DNA of 64,000 nucleotides from Ophthalmolycus amberensis (taxonomy: Eukaryota > Chordata > Actinopteri > Perciformes > Zoarcidae): the NCBI GenBank assembly GCA_024529925.1, contig JAFEUB010001199.1, forward strand, positions 172,001 to 236,000, in the 5' to 3' direction. The translations under genes were made by a program, and so were the position numbers. Positions 14,201-25,900 of the stretch are shown here, in pieces. Under the pieces are notes generated by a model. The model searched no databases. It saw only the letters and a list, made by a program, of their open reading frames with translations, and was not told the DNA's origin. The stretch's first letter is position 1. Each line of letters begins with the position of its first letter.

Positions 14201-15689
14201 CTACAAAGGAATCGACACGTCACTCACTTACTTACGCTGCGTTTCGTGTTTCAAATCCCATATTAGAAGACGTTGCAAAGATTAATAACCACAGTTCTGC
14301 TCTTTTGGAAAAGGATGAGCTCACGTCTTTGGGATTTGGGATTGATTGCAGCATACAATACCTGCCTGATGTGTGGGGGGGAAATGGTCTCCATTAATCC
14401 CACCAAATACTGGCATTTGCTCGGGGCAAGGCCGAAATAATTTGTTGGTATAACGTGAATAATGCAATCGGAGGACACTACTGCAGAGATGATGTGAGCC
14501 TGTTTCTTCTTCCTGGGTTGTGGATCCGACTTTGAATCCAGCTGTAGTGCTTCATCCATCTGTTTGCATTTACAGTGTAGAATCCATGCAGTGCAGCATT
14601 TGGCGGCTATTGCCTTCCCAACTTAGCTTGTCCCCAGCCAAAAGAGGGGATAGGCCAATTGCAAGTACACTTTTCGAGTCATAAAAATCCATATACAAGT
14701 ATTTTTCTTTGGGGTTTAGAGAGAATTCCTCACCCTCAGGAAAGACGGCTGAAGGGTTGGAGGGAATAATAGCTCACTTTGCACCTCGTAAAAAAAACCT
14801 GTGAGCACACCTCGAGTGCTGCTGCTGCTGACGGCCTCTCACTGAAAGTCCCATGCTTGCAGCCCTCAAAGCGGTCCCTGGGGATAATAGAAGTGATGGG
14901 GAGTGCAGTGGAGAGGATGATATCTGCCTTCACACCACTGACGTTTGTGTTTAGCCCTCTTCCCACCATCCCTCACCATAAACCACCAAGTGTCGTACAA
15001 GAATGACAGGGCATCACGAATACCTTCTTGGCTTCACTTTTTTTTGAGTTGAGCAACTTTTTCCCCCCTGCTGGCTCCTCTGGACGGCCACAGCTTCCAG
15101 TCGACACTCCAAAGTGCTGATAGTGTGTTTCTTTGCCACAAGATGCAAGAGTCTGGCCTGAACCCTTGGCTGTTGAGCTGTGCTAAATGTGTGCACGGTG
15201 TGGCGTTTTAACCCAGTTGGTGTGACTTGAATTTTGAATACCTGCTAAGCTCCAGGAATGCACTCTGTGGCGCTGGCATAACAGGCATGGCAGAGAGCGG
15301 GGGGTCTCCATTGCATCCACTACTTTTGGGCAACGAGAGGAGACTGAGCTAGAAGTGAACTGCAGTGGATGAATTACAAGGGGATGAACGCTTTGTTTCG
15401 TCCTCACTCTCAACAGATTATGTACCTGCTGTATTGGCCGTAGCTGTGTGGTAGGAGTAATTTTATTACACTGGCGGAAATAGTTGTCAGAGGACAATAG
15501 TCATATTGATTATCTGTGCTCTGCTGAACAAAACCAAGAAACTATATTTGATTATTTGTACTGAAACATAAAAGACCACAACTAGCACAGATTTATGAGC
15601 TCTGATGGCATGGGCTAGGTGTCATTGTCATGAAGTAGTTCACAGTCATTGTATTGGTTAATTGATTGGCAAACATGTTGAAAGCTAAC

Positions 15690-16225
15690 CTTTTAAACAT
15701 AGAGCAATTTATCAAGCAACAAGACTAAGAGTCTACAGCCATGCTAGCAACTCTGTGAAGCTTTCATTAGCAGCAGTGCTTTGAGCTAAATGCTAACGTC
15801 AGTGTGCTAACATGCTCACAGTGACAATGCTAATAATTTTATGATATTATTAATCAAAGTCACCTTAATCTAAGTTTAGCCTGTTAGCATGCCAGCTTTT
15901 GCTAACCAGCAAAGTGTTGAGGCTGAAGGGCTATGGTTTTCGTGCTTAATGGCAAAGGCTGGAAAGTTTGGGGAATCACTAAAGTCTCATGCATTAATCA
16001 TCGAGGGACTTTAAATATTTGTAGCACTTATCATTGCAATCCATCCAGTCATAGATCAGGGGAGCGGAAAAATCAGTTGTCGGAGTCATCCACTGGGGAC
16101 CATGCATGTCTGTACAAAATGTCATAGCAACCCACAGATTTGTTATACTTCAGTCTGGACCAAAGTGGCAGACGACCAAGAAACATTGCCATCCGTCGAA
16201 CCAAACCGCTAGCGTGGCTAACAAA
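15690..16225 (+). repeat. Dispersed GCTAACATGCT family, copy B (plus orientation)
   Basis: This is the most complete copy. It has gtgctaacatgctcacagtg near the start, ggctgaagggctatggtttt in the middle, then ggaccatgcatgtctgtaca and ttcagtctggaccaaagtgg, ending near ccgctagcgtggctaac. I recognise this as a common fish repeat but cannot name its class. No coding frame is present. Confidence 0.65.
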
Positions 16226-17139
16226 AGATTGTAATATTTTTTAAGATAAATGTATTGCTCTGCAGCTGAGCCATAAATAATCAAAAGCTAAAGGGGAGAT
16301 GGACTAGGGTATGCAGTACGTAGCCAAAAATGTTTGACTGAACCGTAATTCTGGATTGTATACGGCTCACTCGGTAGGAGTCTGAAATGAGTCCTGACTG
16401 CACTCTTAATTCACTGACTTCTTCTAGGTCAAACAGGGCGGTAAATCTCTCCTCTGAGAAGGCCCGTCCTCCTCTGAACTCTGTTATCTGGGATCCGACA
16501 TGCTAGCAGGTTGATGTAATTAAAGCCCACTGCTTTGCTCACATCTGCATGCAGCTGTGTCTCACATGAGCCGTCTCTGTCTCTCTTTCGCCACAACACG
16601 TTTTGTCCTCCCTTGTGTCCCTCGTTCGCTCATAATTTAGCACATCAGTGAATTGACGGCTCACTAGTGCTGATTTGTTTCGGGGGTACGCTGGAGATGA
16701 AGGTGTGTCTCACGCTCATGCACGGATAAGTAAACACAAACCCACGCCAACCCATGCAGCTCTTCTGAGGCTGATTGGACCGATGGCCTTGTATTTGGAG
16801 AGCACCTGAGCTGAGTGTAGTGAGACTGCGTCACAAAGAGCCCGTTGAGACGTCACAAGCAGCAGGTGTTCATGTCACATTATGACTGTTTTTTAAGGAC
16901 AAAGCTGTGTTTACTAGTTGGTTATTAATTCTTTTTTGTAGTTTGTCTGAATTTCATTATTTACCTTTTCAGTGTTTTAGTGGAATTCACCTGGTTTCTG
17001 TAATTTCTTTTGCTGATTGCACTTCTTAAGCGGAGGCTTGAATCACCATGTTTTATGATGTTCTGCATTTAGCTCCTTACAAATCAATTGCTCTGATGCT
17101 TTTTAGCCGTGCTAACCTCATGACTCTGTGGATATCGAA

Positions 17140-17440
17140 GTTCGTCGGCCCACCACTGAAATAACGCAACTATTGGATAATTTGCTTTTAATTTGGTACA
17201 GAAATTCAGCTTCTCGGTAAACGGTAATCGTTTTTTATGATCCTTTGACTTTTCATCATCTTTATGATCTTTTTAATACTTTAGTTTATGAACAAATACC
17301 AGCAAAACTACTGACATTATGATCAGCCTCAGCTGTACTTTGTGTATATTACTAATAAACAATGTTAGCATGCTAACATGCTAAGATGGTGAAGATGGTT
17401 TAGCATGCTAACAGTATTTATACTGGGTATAAACACTTTT
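17140..17440 (-). repeat. Dispersed GCTAACATGCT family, copy C (minus orientation)
   Basis: From left to right it shows the reverse of the family's 3' half (cccaccactgaaataacgca, then tttggtacagaaattc), followed by atcagcctcagctgtacttt and gttagcatgctaacatgcta. The segment at 17369-17382 is a perfect 14-bp palindrome. The copy is followed almost directly by the repeat at 17452. Confidence 0.65.
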
Positions 17441-17451
17441 TTAAGATAGCT

Positions 17452-17725
17452 GTAGGGCTGCAATTAATCATTTTCTTTTCTTAATTGATGAATCGCCTAT
17501 CTCCAAGGCAACATTTTATATTTGTTAGTTTTGTCTAACTTAAAGTCCAAACCCCAAAGTTATTAAATTTACAACAATATGAAATTGAGAAAAGCTGCAA
17601 ATCATCTGAGACAAATCTGAGAATTTGTAAAAAAGTTTTTTTGACAATTTGACTTCATAAATTACAATTAATAATTCATCAAAAAAGCTGACGGTATATT
17701 TTCTGATGACTAATCATTTCTAAAT
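17452..17725 (+). repeat. Degraded MITE-like repeat (AGGGCTGCAATTAATC type)
   Basis: The segment starts agggctgcaattaatcattt, the left end of a widespread fish repeat whose ends are rich in attaatcgatt-type inverted motifs. The interior (ccaaaccccaaagttattaa, gagaaaagctgcaaatcatc) and the right side (ttttctgatgactaatcatt) follow the same order. It is strongly mutated, so it is an old copy. Confidence 0.55.
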
Positions 17726-18871
17726 CCCCAAACACCTTATCTTGTGCATCGTGTTGCTTTTCTTGACTATCATAAGCTACTACATTAGGTGGTTGGCAGT
17801 TTATTCATTCACACAATAGTCTTAGAAATTAGAAATTTCTCACTCATTACTAATCTTCCACTGTGAGTCACAGGATTGCAAATCGAGGCCAATGTAATTC
17901 ATCGCCACCTCACTGTTTTGGTCATCGCCACAGAACTAGTAAGAAGCTGAACACACCTTCTGTCAACATGTAATTCTCTTGAGATTATGGCTTCCTTGCT
18001 CCTTCATGAGGAAATTGGGTTGACACAGTGAAATTCTTTCCATTTAAGCAGCCTTAATACTTAATGCTGTTTTGTCTGCCCCTGGGGCCCGCTGAGTTCG
18101 CTTTGCACTTTTCTGGGCTGGCACAGATTCTCATTACCTCTGGAAAAACTTCCTGTGTTCATGTGAAACAGTGTAACCTGATACCCCGAGACTCTAAATA
18201 GTTTGGAGTGGAGACACGACCTGGTGGAGGCGATGCTAGCTCCCAAGACGAGTCACACGAATAGAAAACGGTAGAGCAGGCGATGTAAAGAAACAGCGTG
18301 TGCTTGTTTAACACCTATAAATACCTGAGGCGAGGTAAGCATTATCTGTTCCCTCTAGTGAGAGGAATTAGGGGTAATTAAAGAAGACAAAGGGGCTTGC
18401 AGAGGGATGCTATATCAGCTATTTTTATTTGGCTATGTGCTCTTTCTTACACGGTATTGTCTTTAAAATCTTGTGGGGTAAGGCATGACTTATGGTGGTA
18501 AAAAAAAAACTGACATCTTTAGAAGTTATGTCTTTGGCTTATAGATTTCTGTCTGATGGATATGTTCCCACACAGTCGTACAGTTACTGCTGGAAACCAG
18601 TAAACGCGGACAACATGTACTCCATCAGAAGAACGGGATCGCAAAATGTCTACAAGACGTCATCTGTTTTGTGCTGGAGGACGTTATTTCTTACTCCCCG
18701 GCGAGATGATCTATTTTCACTGGCAACTTTCCACACTGGAGCCACCTGAAGAGAAAATCAAATACCAACCCGCTGGATAATGATTCTTTGAGTCTTTCAG
18801 GACTGTTGATAGTGATTGCCTCTGCAGTTTATTGGAGCGCAGCTCAAATTCTGCAATGCGTGTTGTTCGGG

Positions 18872-18873
<2 letters not shown>

Positions 18874-18907
<34 letters not shown>

Positions 18908-18926
18908 CACTTGTGTGTGTGTGTGT
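18874..18926. repeat. (GT)n microsatellite, interrupted
   Basis: Two GT tracts (18874-18904 and 18911-18926) separated by aaacact. Confidence 0.9.
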
Positions 18927-19734
18927 CTTTTTATGAGCTTGTCTGAGTGATTTCCCAGTGAGAGTGCGTTTAACAGCCGGATTCCTCCAGGATGAGTCTG
19001 ACTGTTTGATAGAAAAGCCCCATGGCGGCCTCCCAGTATCCAGCCTAATGAGCATCAAGTCTAACAGGTGGTCCATCAGAGCACTGAGAACAAGAGGAAT
19101 TAGGCTGTTTGCATGTAAGTTGCTTTATTTCATACCGGTAGTGCTACTCTTTTCTCCATACCGAGAGGAAATGGAATTCTAAACACTTTCCTTGTATCAG
19201 CGATTGGCAGCCTGAGATACTCTGTGGTTTGTGGTTGTAAATTACCAAACGATTTCAGAAAAGCTGTGAGTTCGTCCCAGTTTATTGAATGGTTTTAGGA
19301 TGATGACGTCACACTGTCTGACTTGTCCTGTGAAAAAGCTGCTTTGTTTTATGATCTTGAACTTATAAAACGGGGGCGCAATTTAAACAGCTGGAATGAA
19401 AATAGTTGTAATAGTGTTAATTGTTTCCAGTTGCACTTCCAGGTTATGTTACATGGGTTTATTATATACTTTGTGAAAATCATTCGCATGATATTAAGCA
19501 GTAGTGGTCTATAAGTGAAGCCTGTACATTATTGGCAGCCATCCATTGTAGTTTTTTTTTCTTTTAATGGCAATTTTACGAACATACATAAAACTGAATT
19601 TCTTGCAATTGTAATGTGCTACAACCAGACTAGGTTCCCTTGCTGTTGCCTTTTACTGTTAATGAAAGTCACAATAATATAACTATATTTTTGAAGTGCT
19701 TAACTCGCTGAGTTTACAAAGTCATTTTATCTGC

Positions 19735-19998
19735 TAGCACGGGCGTGCCAATTGTTGGTCGATCCATCACTTTGGTCCAGAGTGAAATGCAACGGGGTTT
19801 TTGTACAGACGTTCCTGTTCCCCAGAGGATGAAACAGGTCAAAATTTCAATTTGTCCGATACACAAAATACTTTGTGTTTAGTGCTAATAAGCAAACGTT
19901 AGCATGCTAACACACTAAACTAAGAAGGTGAACATGGTAAACATTATACCTGCTAAACATTAGCATGGCATCATTGTGGGTGAGCATGTGTGCATACT
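19735..19998 (-). repeat. Dispersed GCTAACATGCT family, copy D (minus orientation)
   Basis: The copy runs from ctagcacgggcg through tcactttggtccagagtgaa, ttgtacagacgttcctgttc, gcaaacgttagcatgctaac and aaacattatacctgctaaac. The order equals that of copy C, with an internal deletion relative to copy B. Confidence 0.65.
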
Positions 19999-22900
19999 GG
20001 TGTTAAGACTTGGTTCAAAGCTTCACTGAACATTAGAAAAGGTGCTTGCCTTTCTCTCCATTACATGTCCACGACTAAAAGACATAAGACAGAAAATGTT
20101 GGTTTCTACCTTTTGACACAGGGCAACATCTTGTTTACATTTTTCTTTCTTTTGTTTTTCTTGCTGAATTCATTAAGTTTCTAGAATTACAAATCTTGAA
20201 AGGATATGAGAAACATGACAAGAGGTTTAGCTCTACTTCCAGCTGTATTTGCTGCTTTGGGAAATGTCTTGGTCATGATGAATCGTTTTATTCTTCATTA
20301 GCCTTCAAAGTCTACTGATTCATCTGCTTTATGTGCAACTGTGTTTTTTAGGGGTTTTTCAGGAAGGTTCTTATCTCAAATTACACTCATTGCACAGTAT
20401 TAATTGGGTTTAGTTCGGTTAATTACTTATATCATACTTATCATAATAGGATCTAATTTTATGACAATTACTCAGCCAGAAGAAAAGATAAGAGAAAAAT
20501 ATCACGTCATCTGCCATTAATGCTAATGTGTCTTCTACTTTTTTTTTTTGCTGCTACAACTTTTCTGTTTCCCCTTTTTATTGATTTATATTAGTATCTG
20601 TGTTGTACTCCCTCCACTGGATTACCAATATACAGTATTTTGGAAACAAAGCAGCATTGTTTAGCATGACCCCCCCCCCCCCCCCTCCCTCCCCTGCTTT
20701 GCTGCTGCAGCTGACTTTTAATGCAATCTGATTTAAAAGCTTGTGAATAATTCCTGTGCGGTTGTGGTTTGTAGGTCATTGTGCCATTATGGTGTGTTCC
20801 TGGTCCGTCTGAGGGAATATACATGCATGTGTGAGTGTGTGTTGGTGGGGGAGGGGGAGCGAGTCAGGGAGGCTTCTCTCCTGCTTGTCTGGTTGAAGCA
20901 TCCTAGCTTCTCTCTCCACACTACTGTAGATGGTCACAGACTGAAGCCATCCTCCCCCCTCAGGCTTCCCCCACAAATCCCTTCCTCTGGGCAACAAAAG
21001 GGATTATGGGAAAAATAGACAAATCTGCGTATTTACTTATGCAAAGTGTCTGCAACAACACAAGCCCAAAAATCTGGAACATTTAATTACATTTTTTTTA
21101 TTCCTTAATCATCCAAAACTTCACTTTTTCTATTTAATGCTTTCTGTGCAGAGCAAAGAAAGAAAGTGCTGCATTTCCAATCTGAGGGCCTTCTGTTTTC
21201 TTTATTCGGGAGACGTGAGAAGGAACACTGGGCTTGTAAGGGGCCACCTGCGATAACAAATTACTCCCCAGTGTGTAGGAAAAACATCCAAAAGCCGCAG
21301 TCTGGATGATTTTTTTTGTCTTTGATTTATTAATATACTGCATATGCCTGAGGGTTGTGCCTGAAATATAGCTGGGGGTGTCGCGAGATGAAAAATACGA
21401 CTTTGCGAAGGGCGTCCCAGCCAGTCGCATTCAGTAGCACATACCAGAAATGACAGTTTGGTACCTGGACAAATGCTTGGAGAGCAACTTTTTTCACCTC
21501 CGAATGGTATTTCTGGCCCGGCTCAACTCCAAACATCTTTGATCTCCTCCCCTTCAGTTTATATCTGGACGTCGTGTCTTTATCTGGCGGCGAGGTGGGA
21601 GTGGAGTGACGGTGAGTGGAGAAGGCTGAACGAGGATGAACTTATCACCTTCTCTTCGGGTGAAGGGTTTCACCATAGCTGGCTCTGTTTCACGTGTTCC
21701 TGTCTTGATGGTGTGATACAGCGTATATCTCAGGATAATTCAGTCCGGAGAGAAATAAGCCGAGGGATTTTCTGCAGTGAAGGTTTGCACGCCGGGGTGG
21801 CTGGAAGCAGATAGAGTAAAAGCTTCGTGGCAGTGATCGCGTTATGGTTCCACCTCCGACTTCCCTAGGCGTTCGGAAATTAGCCTTTATGTTTGCACAT
21901 TCTGTAAAACGATTGTTTCCTTCGCCACATTTGGCCCGGCGATGAAAAGAGCGTGTGATATTCTTTGTTGGGCGATATTTATCTTAGAAGGAAGAGCTTT
22001 GATTGTTGCGTGACAGGAAGAACATGTGGTTGTTAGTCTTTGTGTTGCACAGCGCTGGTGTTTGACTCATTTCCAGACTCGATCCCAGATGCTGGACCTG
22101 GGTGGTCACACCCATCGCGATGTTGCACAATGCCTGTTTGCTGCCTCTTTGTTTGCTAACCAACCGTTGTCTCTGCGTGTCCAGGAGTCTTGGAAAAATC
22201 AGCCCCGCCCATCAGAGGCGTTTCACTGGTTGACCAAACCATTTAACAGGCAAAGCCACTCAACTGTCACAGAGATGTTTCCTTTACAGATGTTCTAATG
22301 ATAGTCTCATCAGCTCTCACCACCTCCGTGTTCACAATGTGAGCCAGATGGGGTTGCTCTCTTCTGAGGGTGGAGCTGGTCCGGCAGCATGGATGTGGGG
22401 ACACCCTGTGTTATCATACTGGCCAGAATATAAAACGATTTTTGATTATAAGACATCCCCGCTTTTCCAACTCATATTCTTGACGATTAGACTCCTCTTG
22501 GAAGTTTCCCTAAGATATTGTAAAACACTGTTTAAATACCTCCTTTAAGCAGAGCCTAAATCTGTATGTGTAGGTGTGTCCTTGTCTGTAAGACGAACTA
22601 TAAACAGACTTGAAGAAACTAGCTAGCAACAGTGCGTAAACGTCCTCAAATATAATATGAACCCACCTTTTTAAAACAAGGAGAGCATGAAAATCTGTTT
22701 GCTAATGGCCGATGTCCTTGAAAGTGGCGACTTTTCTCAGCCTGCCAGGCTTCTCGCGCAAGCTTCAGTTTGGCTTCTCTCTCGGCTCTCTGTAAGTAAT
22801 AAATGGCCCTCTGGTGACTTGTTGATCTTGTTAGTCACCGTGTGATCGCACGGTTAGACTGACTTGTTAATTTGATCACATAAAAGCTACCACGGGACCA

Positions 22901-25900
22901 GCCGGGATTACCCCCCCCCCCACCCTATAAAAATCTTGCTTTTACAGCTGCGTAACATTAACTATCATATTTCACAACAGTGAGACACGGCACTCTGTCC
23001 GAAAAGCATATTCTGTGTTGCAGCTCATTCAACCTTATCTGAGCTGATTTCTAAACATGGCCCGTTGCGTGGAAACAAGAGCACTGTTGAGCTTCTCGAG
23101 CACATCGCGGCCGCTCCCAAGAATCCATCACAGGCTGTAACGAGCTGCAGAGTGCCGTGTGAAACGTGCGTGTTTATGTGCCGTACGTGCTCGGCGCTGA
23201 CGGATATGCAGTGACAGTTGTGAGATATGGCCTGCTGGACATCCAGGACGGGGATCGTGGTGTCTGATGAGTGGCAGCTCTCTGAACCGTCCTCCTTCTC
23301 ATCTGCTGTTAGCAGCGGATAATGCAGCTCTAAAGCCTCTTGTATAAGGGACCTGGTCACCGAAGACGGGGGCGGGAGGAGTACAGGGAATGACGTAAGT
23401 GTCCTCCCGTTCTCCCTTCCTTTCTCTCCCCCCCCCCCCCCCGATCTCCGATCCTGAGCTCTCGGGAGGTCAGCGGAAGCAGAGCCACTGACCCCAATTC
23501 CTTAAGGAAAGGTTTCCTGAGAAAAGTCACCGCCTGCTCCCCCGCTCCCTTTTGGCGGCTGACCTGGAAAAGACGCAAAAGTCGGCTGACGCAGAAGGAG
23601 GATGCGTGTTTGTAGAGGCTTCAGACAAGGCCCCGGAGGGCCTGAACTGCCTCCCTGGCTTTTTTTTTTGATCTGATGAAGGACACGGCTCCATCTGTTT
23701 CCTGCTCCCGAGGGCTGCGGCATTCGCATCGGATGAAGACAAATGAACAAACGGGAAGGATGAGTCACGGCTTTTTTCCCCTGTGTTATGACAAGGACTT
23801 CTGCTTGAGTGCCTGAGCCTGCAAATATTGGCATGTTTGTTAAAATGACTGCGAGGCTGGTCAGGGATCAGGCGTCGTGATAAGCAGATGAGCACAAACA
23901 GTAGACGGTTCCGCTGACGTTTCGGTCTCTAGCTGTTTACCAATTCAACATCGGCACGTTTACTCGGCAAGCTTCCATTGTTCGCTCCGACAATAAACAA
24001 GCCAACTCAAGATGTAGGACATAAATGCTCGTTGTGCTCTCCACAGGAAGCCAGTGTCTCCCCTTCATCCACCACCACACTCAAACCCACCAGTCTCCTT
24101 TCTCTGTGCTCCGTCCTCTTGTCTGTCTTCCTCCAGCACCTGTCAGCTCCATTGTCCTCCCCTGAAGACGAGTAAACCCATCCAGGCATGCTCCTGCGAC
24201 CTTTTTCAATGGCTCTCTCGGCGCCTTTTGTTCCTGGAGCCTTTTTTTTACCAGGTTTTGGGGGCAATCAGCGAGGGGGCATCCGTCTTCCCATTGAGGG
24301 AGGCGTGGTGCTTGCTGGTTGCCATAATGGACCACACATGGTCGTGCTCCAGCGGCTCACCAAGACCCACGGCCTCGGTGCGTGGGCACAGGCCGCCGGC
24401 TCCGCGTCCTCTCCCTCTAGCCGGCCCATAAAGCACTCTTCTTCTCAGCCTTTTGTCAGGGCCCTTTTCACTTAGCCTGAGCTCTGCCTTTGTCCTCCTA
24501 TCTGGGGGCCCGGTGCCTCAGCGTCCACTGCCTCCGCTTTGTTCACTCCACCTACAATATGCCACCAACAAGTATTCCAGAAATGCAATGAATGCAAGTC
24601 TGTCAGTGTGAATGTGCCTAAGTAAAGACCGAGAAAGGTTTTTTTTGATTTCATGTTGCTCAGGAGGATTCGCTGCAGTTTATTGAGCTGATGATGTAGA
24701 TAAATTAATTAGGGGGGGGGGATCCTTGCATTCTTTCCCTATTTCCCTATTGTTAGAGAAAATAAAACGAGATCCTTGCTTTAAGGAGTTAATTAATAAA
24801 CATTTTTCCTATATGAGGTGTTTACGTACAGTGTTATTAGTGAATTAAAGCCTCATGTATGGTTTTAATGGCAGTGAACTCAGCAATACAGAGCAGACCT
24901 CGGTCCCAGGAGTCCCCAACGGTTGAGTTGCCTCCATCACAGACCACATGGATCCCAGAAAGGGCTATTTTGATCAGACCTGTAGACATATTTATCGTAC
25001 TTGACCGAATTACAGAGCCAATAAAAACAGGCGTCAGAAGTCTGGATAGCACACTAAAAACTTAATATATGTCCGTCTGTCTCCACGTCCACCAACGGGT
25101 CTGACTTTGCATCAATAAATCTTTATATGCGAGGCTTATTAAGTTTCCTTTTTATCTGTAGAGTGGAGCTTTTTGATGTTTGACACACATGTCAGTGAGG
25201 TTTCTTTCTTCTTCCTTTCATTATACTGGAGGCCTCGCTAATTTAGAAAACTTCTGTCAAGGCCCGCGGTGATGGTACCACCCTGACACTTTATTAACAT
25301 GGGGCATGTCGGATGGTAATGATGCAAATTTAATGAAATCGCCATCCTTCTTTGACTAGGATTTCATAGTAACCATTTTAAACTATAAAAGGGATGTCAT
25401 TTGATATACCTCATGAATTCACTCGGCTCTGGTTTACCAGACGGATGGCATTGATTTGTTGGTGCTGCTTTGCTGCGTTCACAGACCTGCAAGACCGAAG
25501 CGTAACGTTCCGTTGTTAATGCCGGTCCGCTCGAGTAATAAGTCCTCTGCACCACATGGTCCTTTGTTGTTTTGCTGCTAACCAGAATACAGTTTGGGGA
25601 AACATCAAAGGGAAACCGCTACCTCTTGGGTAGCCTTACCAGAGGCCTTGAATTATAATTTTTTCCCCCTGTTTCACTCATTCAGGTCAGCGTACTGCCT
25701 GTAGTATTTAAAATAGTTATTTCAGTCCAAGTGTTTGAGGTATCGCTGGGTTGAAAAGTTTCCATCTGCAGAGCCGGCTTGGATTCTTTTCATGATATCT
25801 ATCTGACCCGTGTAAAATTTTCAACTGTCTTTACTGAGCATCATTTTATTGCCACTAAATCTCTGTAACATCAGATCTCAGCCGTGCCAAACTTTTACAA

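Larger units (their letters stand above)
10001..20000. other. tmtc2 intron 1, part 2: no gene seen, several repeats
   Basis: This stretch is non-coding. The longest open frame (minus strand, 13590-14201, 203 codons) has no recognisable motif. The interval 10001-15689 is unremarkable apart from a G run at 13868-13879. From 15690 to 20000 three copies of one dispersed family and a MITE-like repeat are packed together, with a GT microsatellite at 18874-18926. Confidence 0.7.

Noticed and set aside
13590..14201. 203-codon open frame on the minus strand
   Set aside because: The translation has no recognisable domain, signal or repeat, shows no splice-linked neighbours and lies in ordinary intronic sequence. 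One frame of this length is expected by chance in 64 kb on six frames.
23400..24480. G/C-rich block in intron 1, considered as a promoter or CpG island
   Set aside because: It has overlapping frames on both strands but no obvious TATA, initiator or first-exon coding match, and the exon 1 peptide of tmtc2 is not encoded there.
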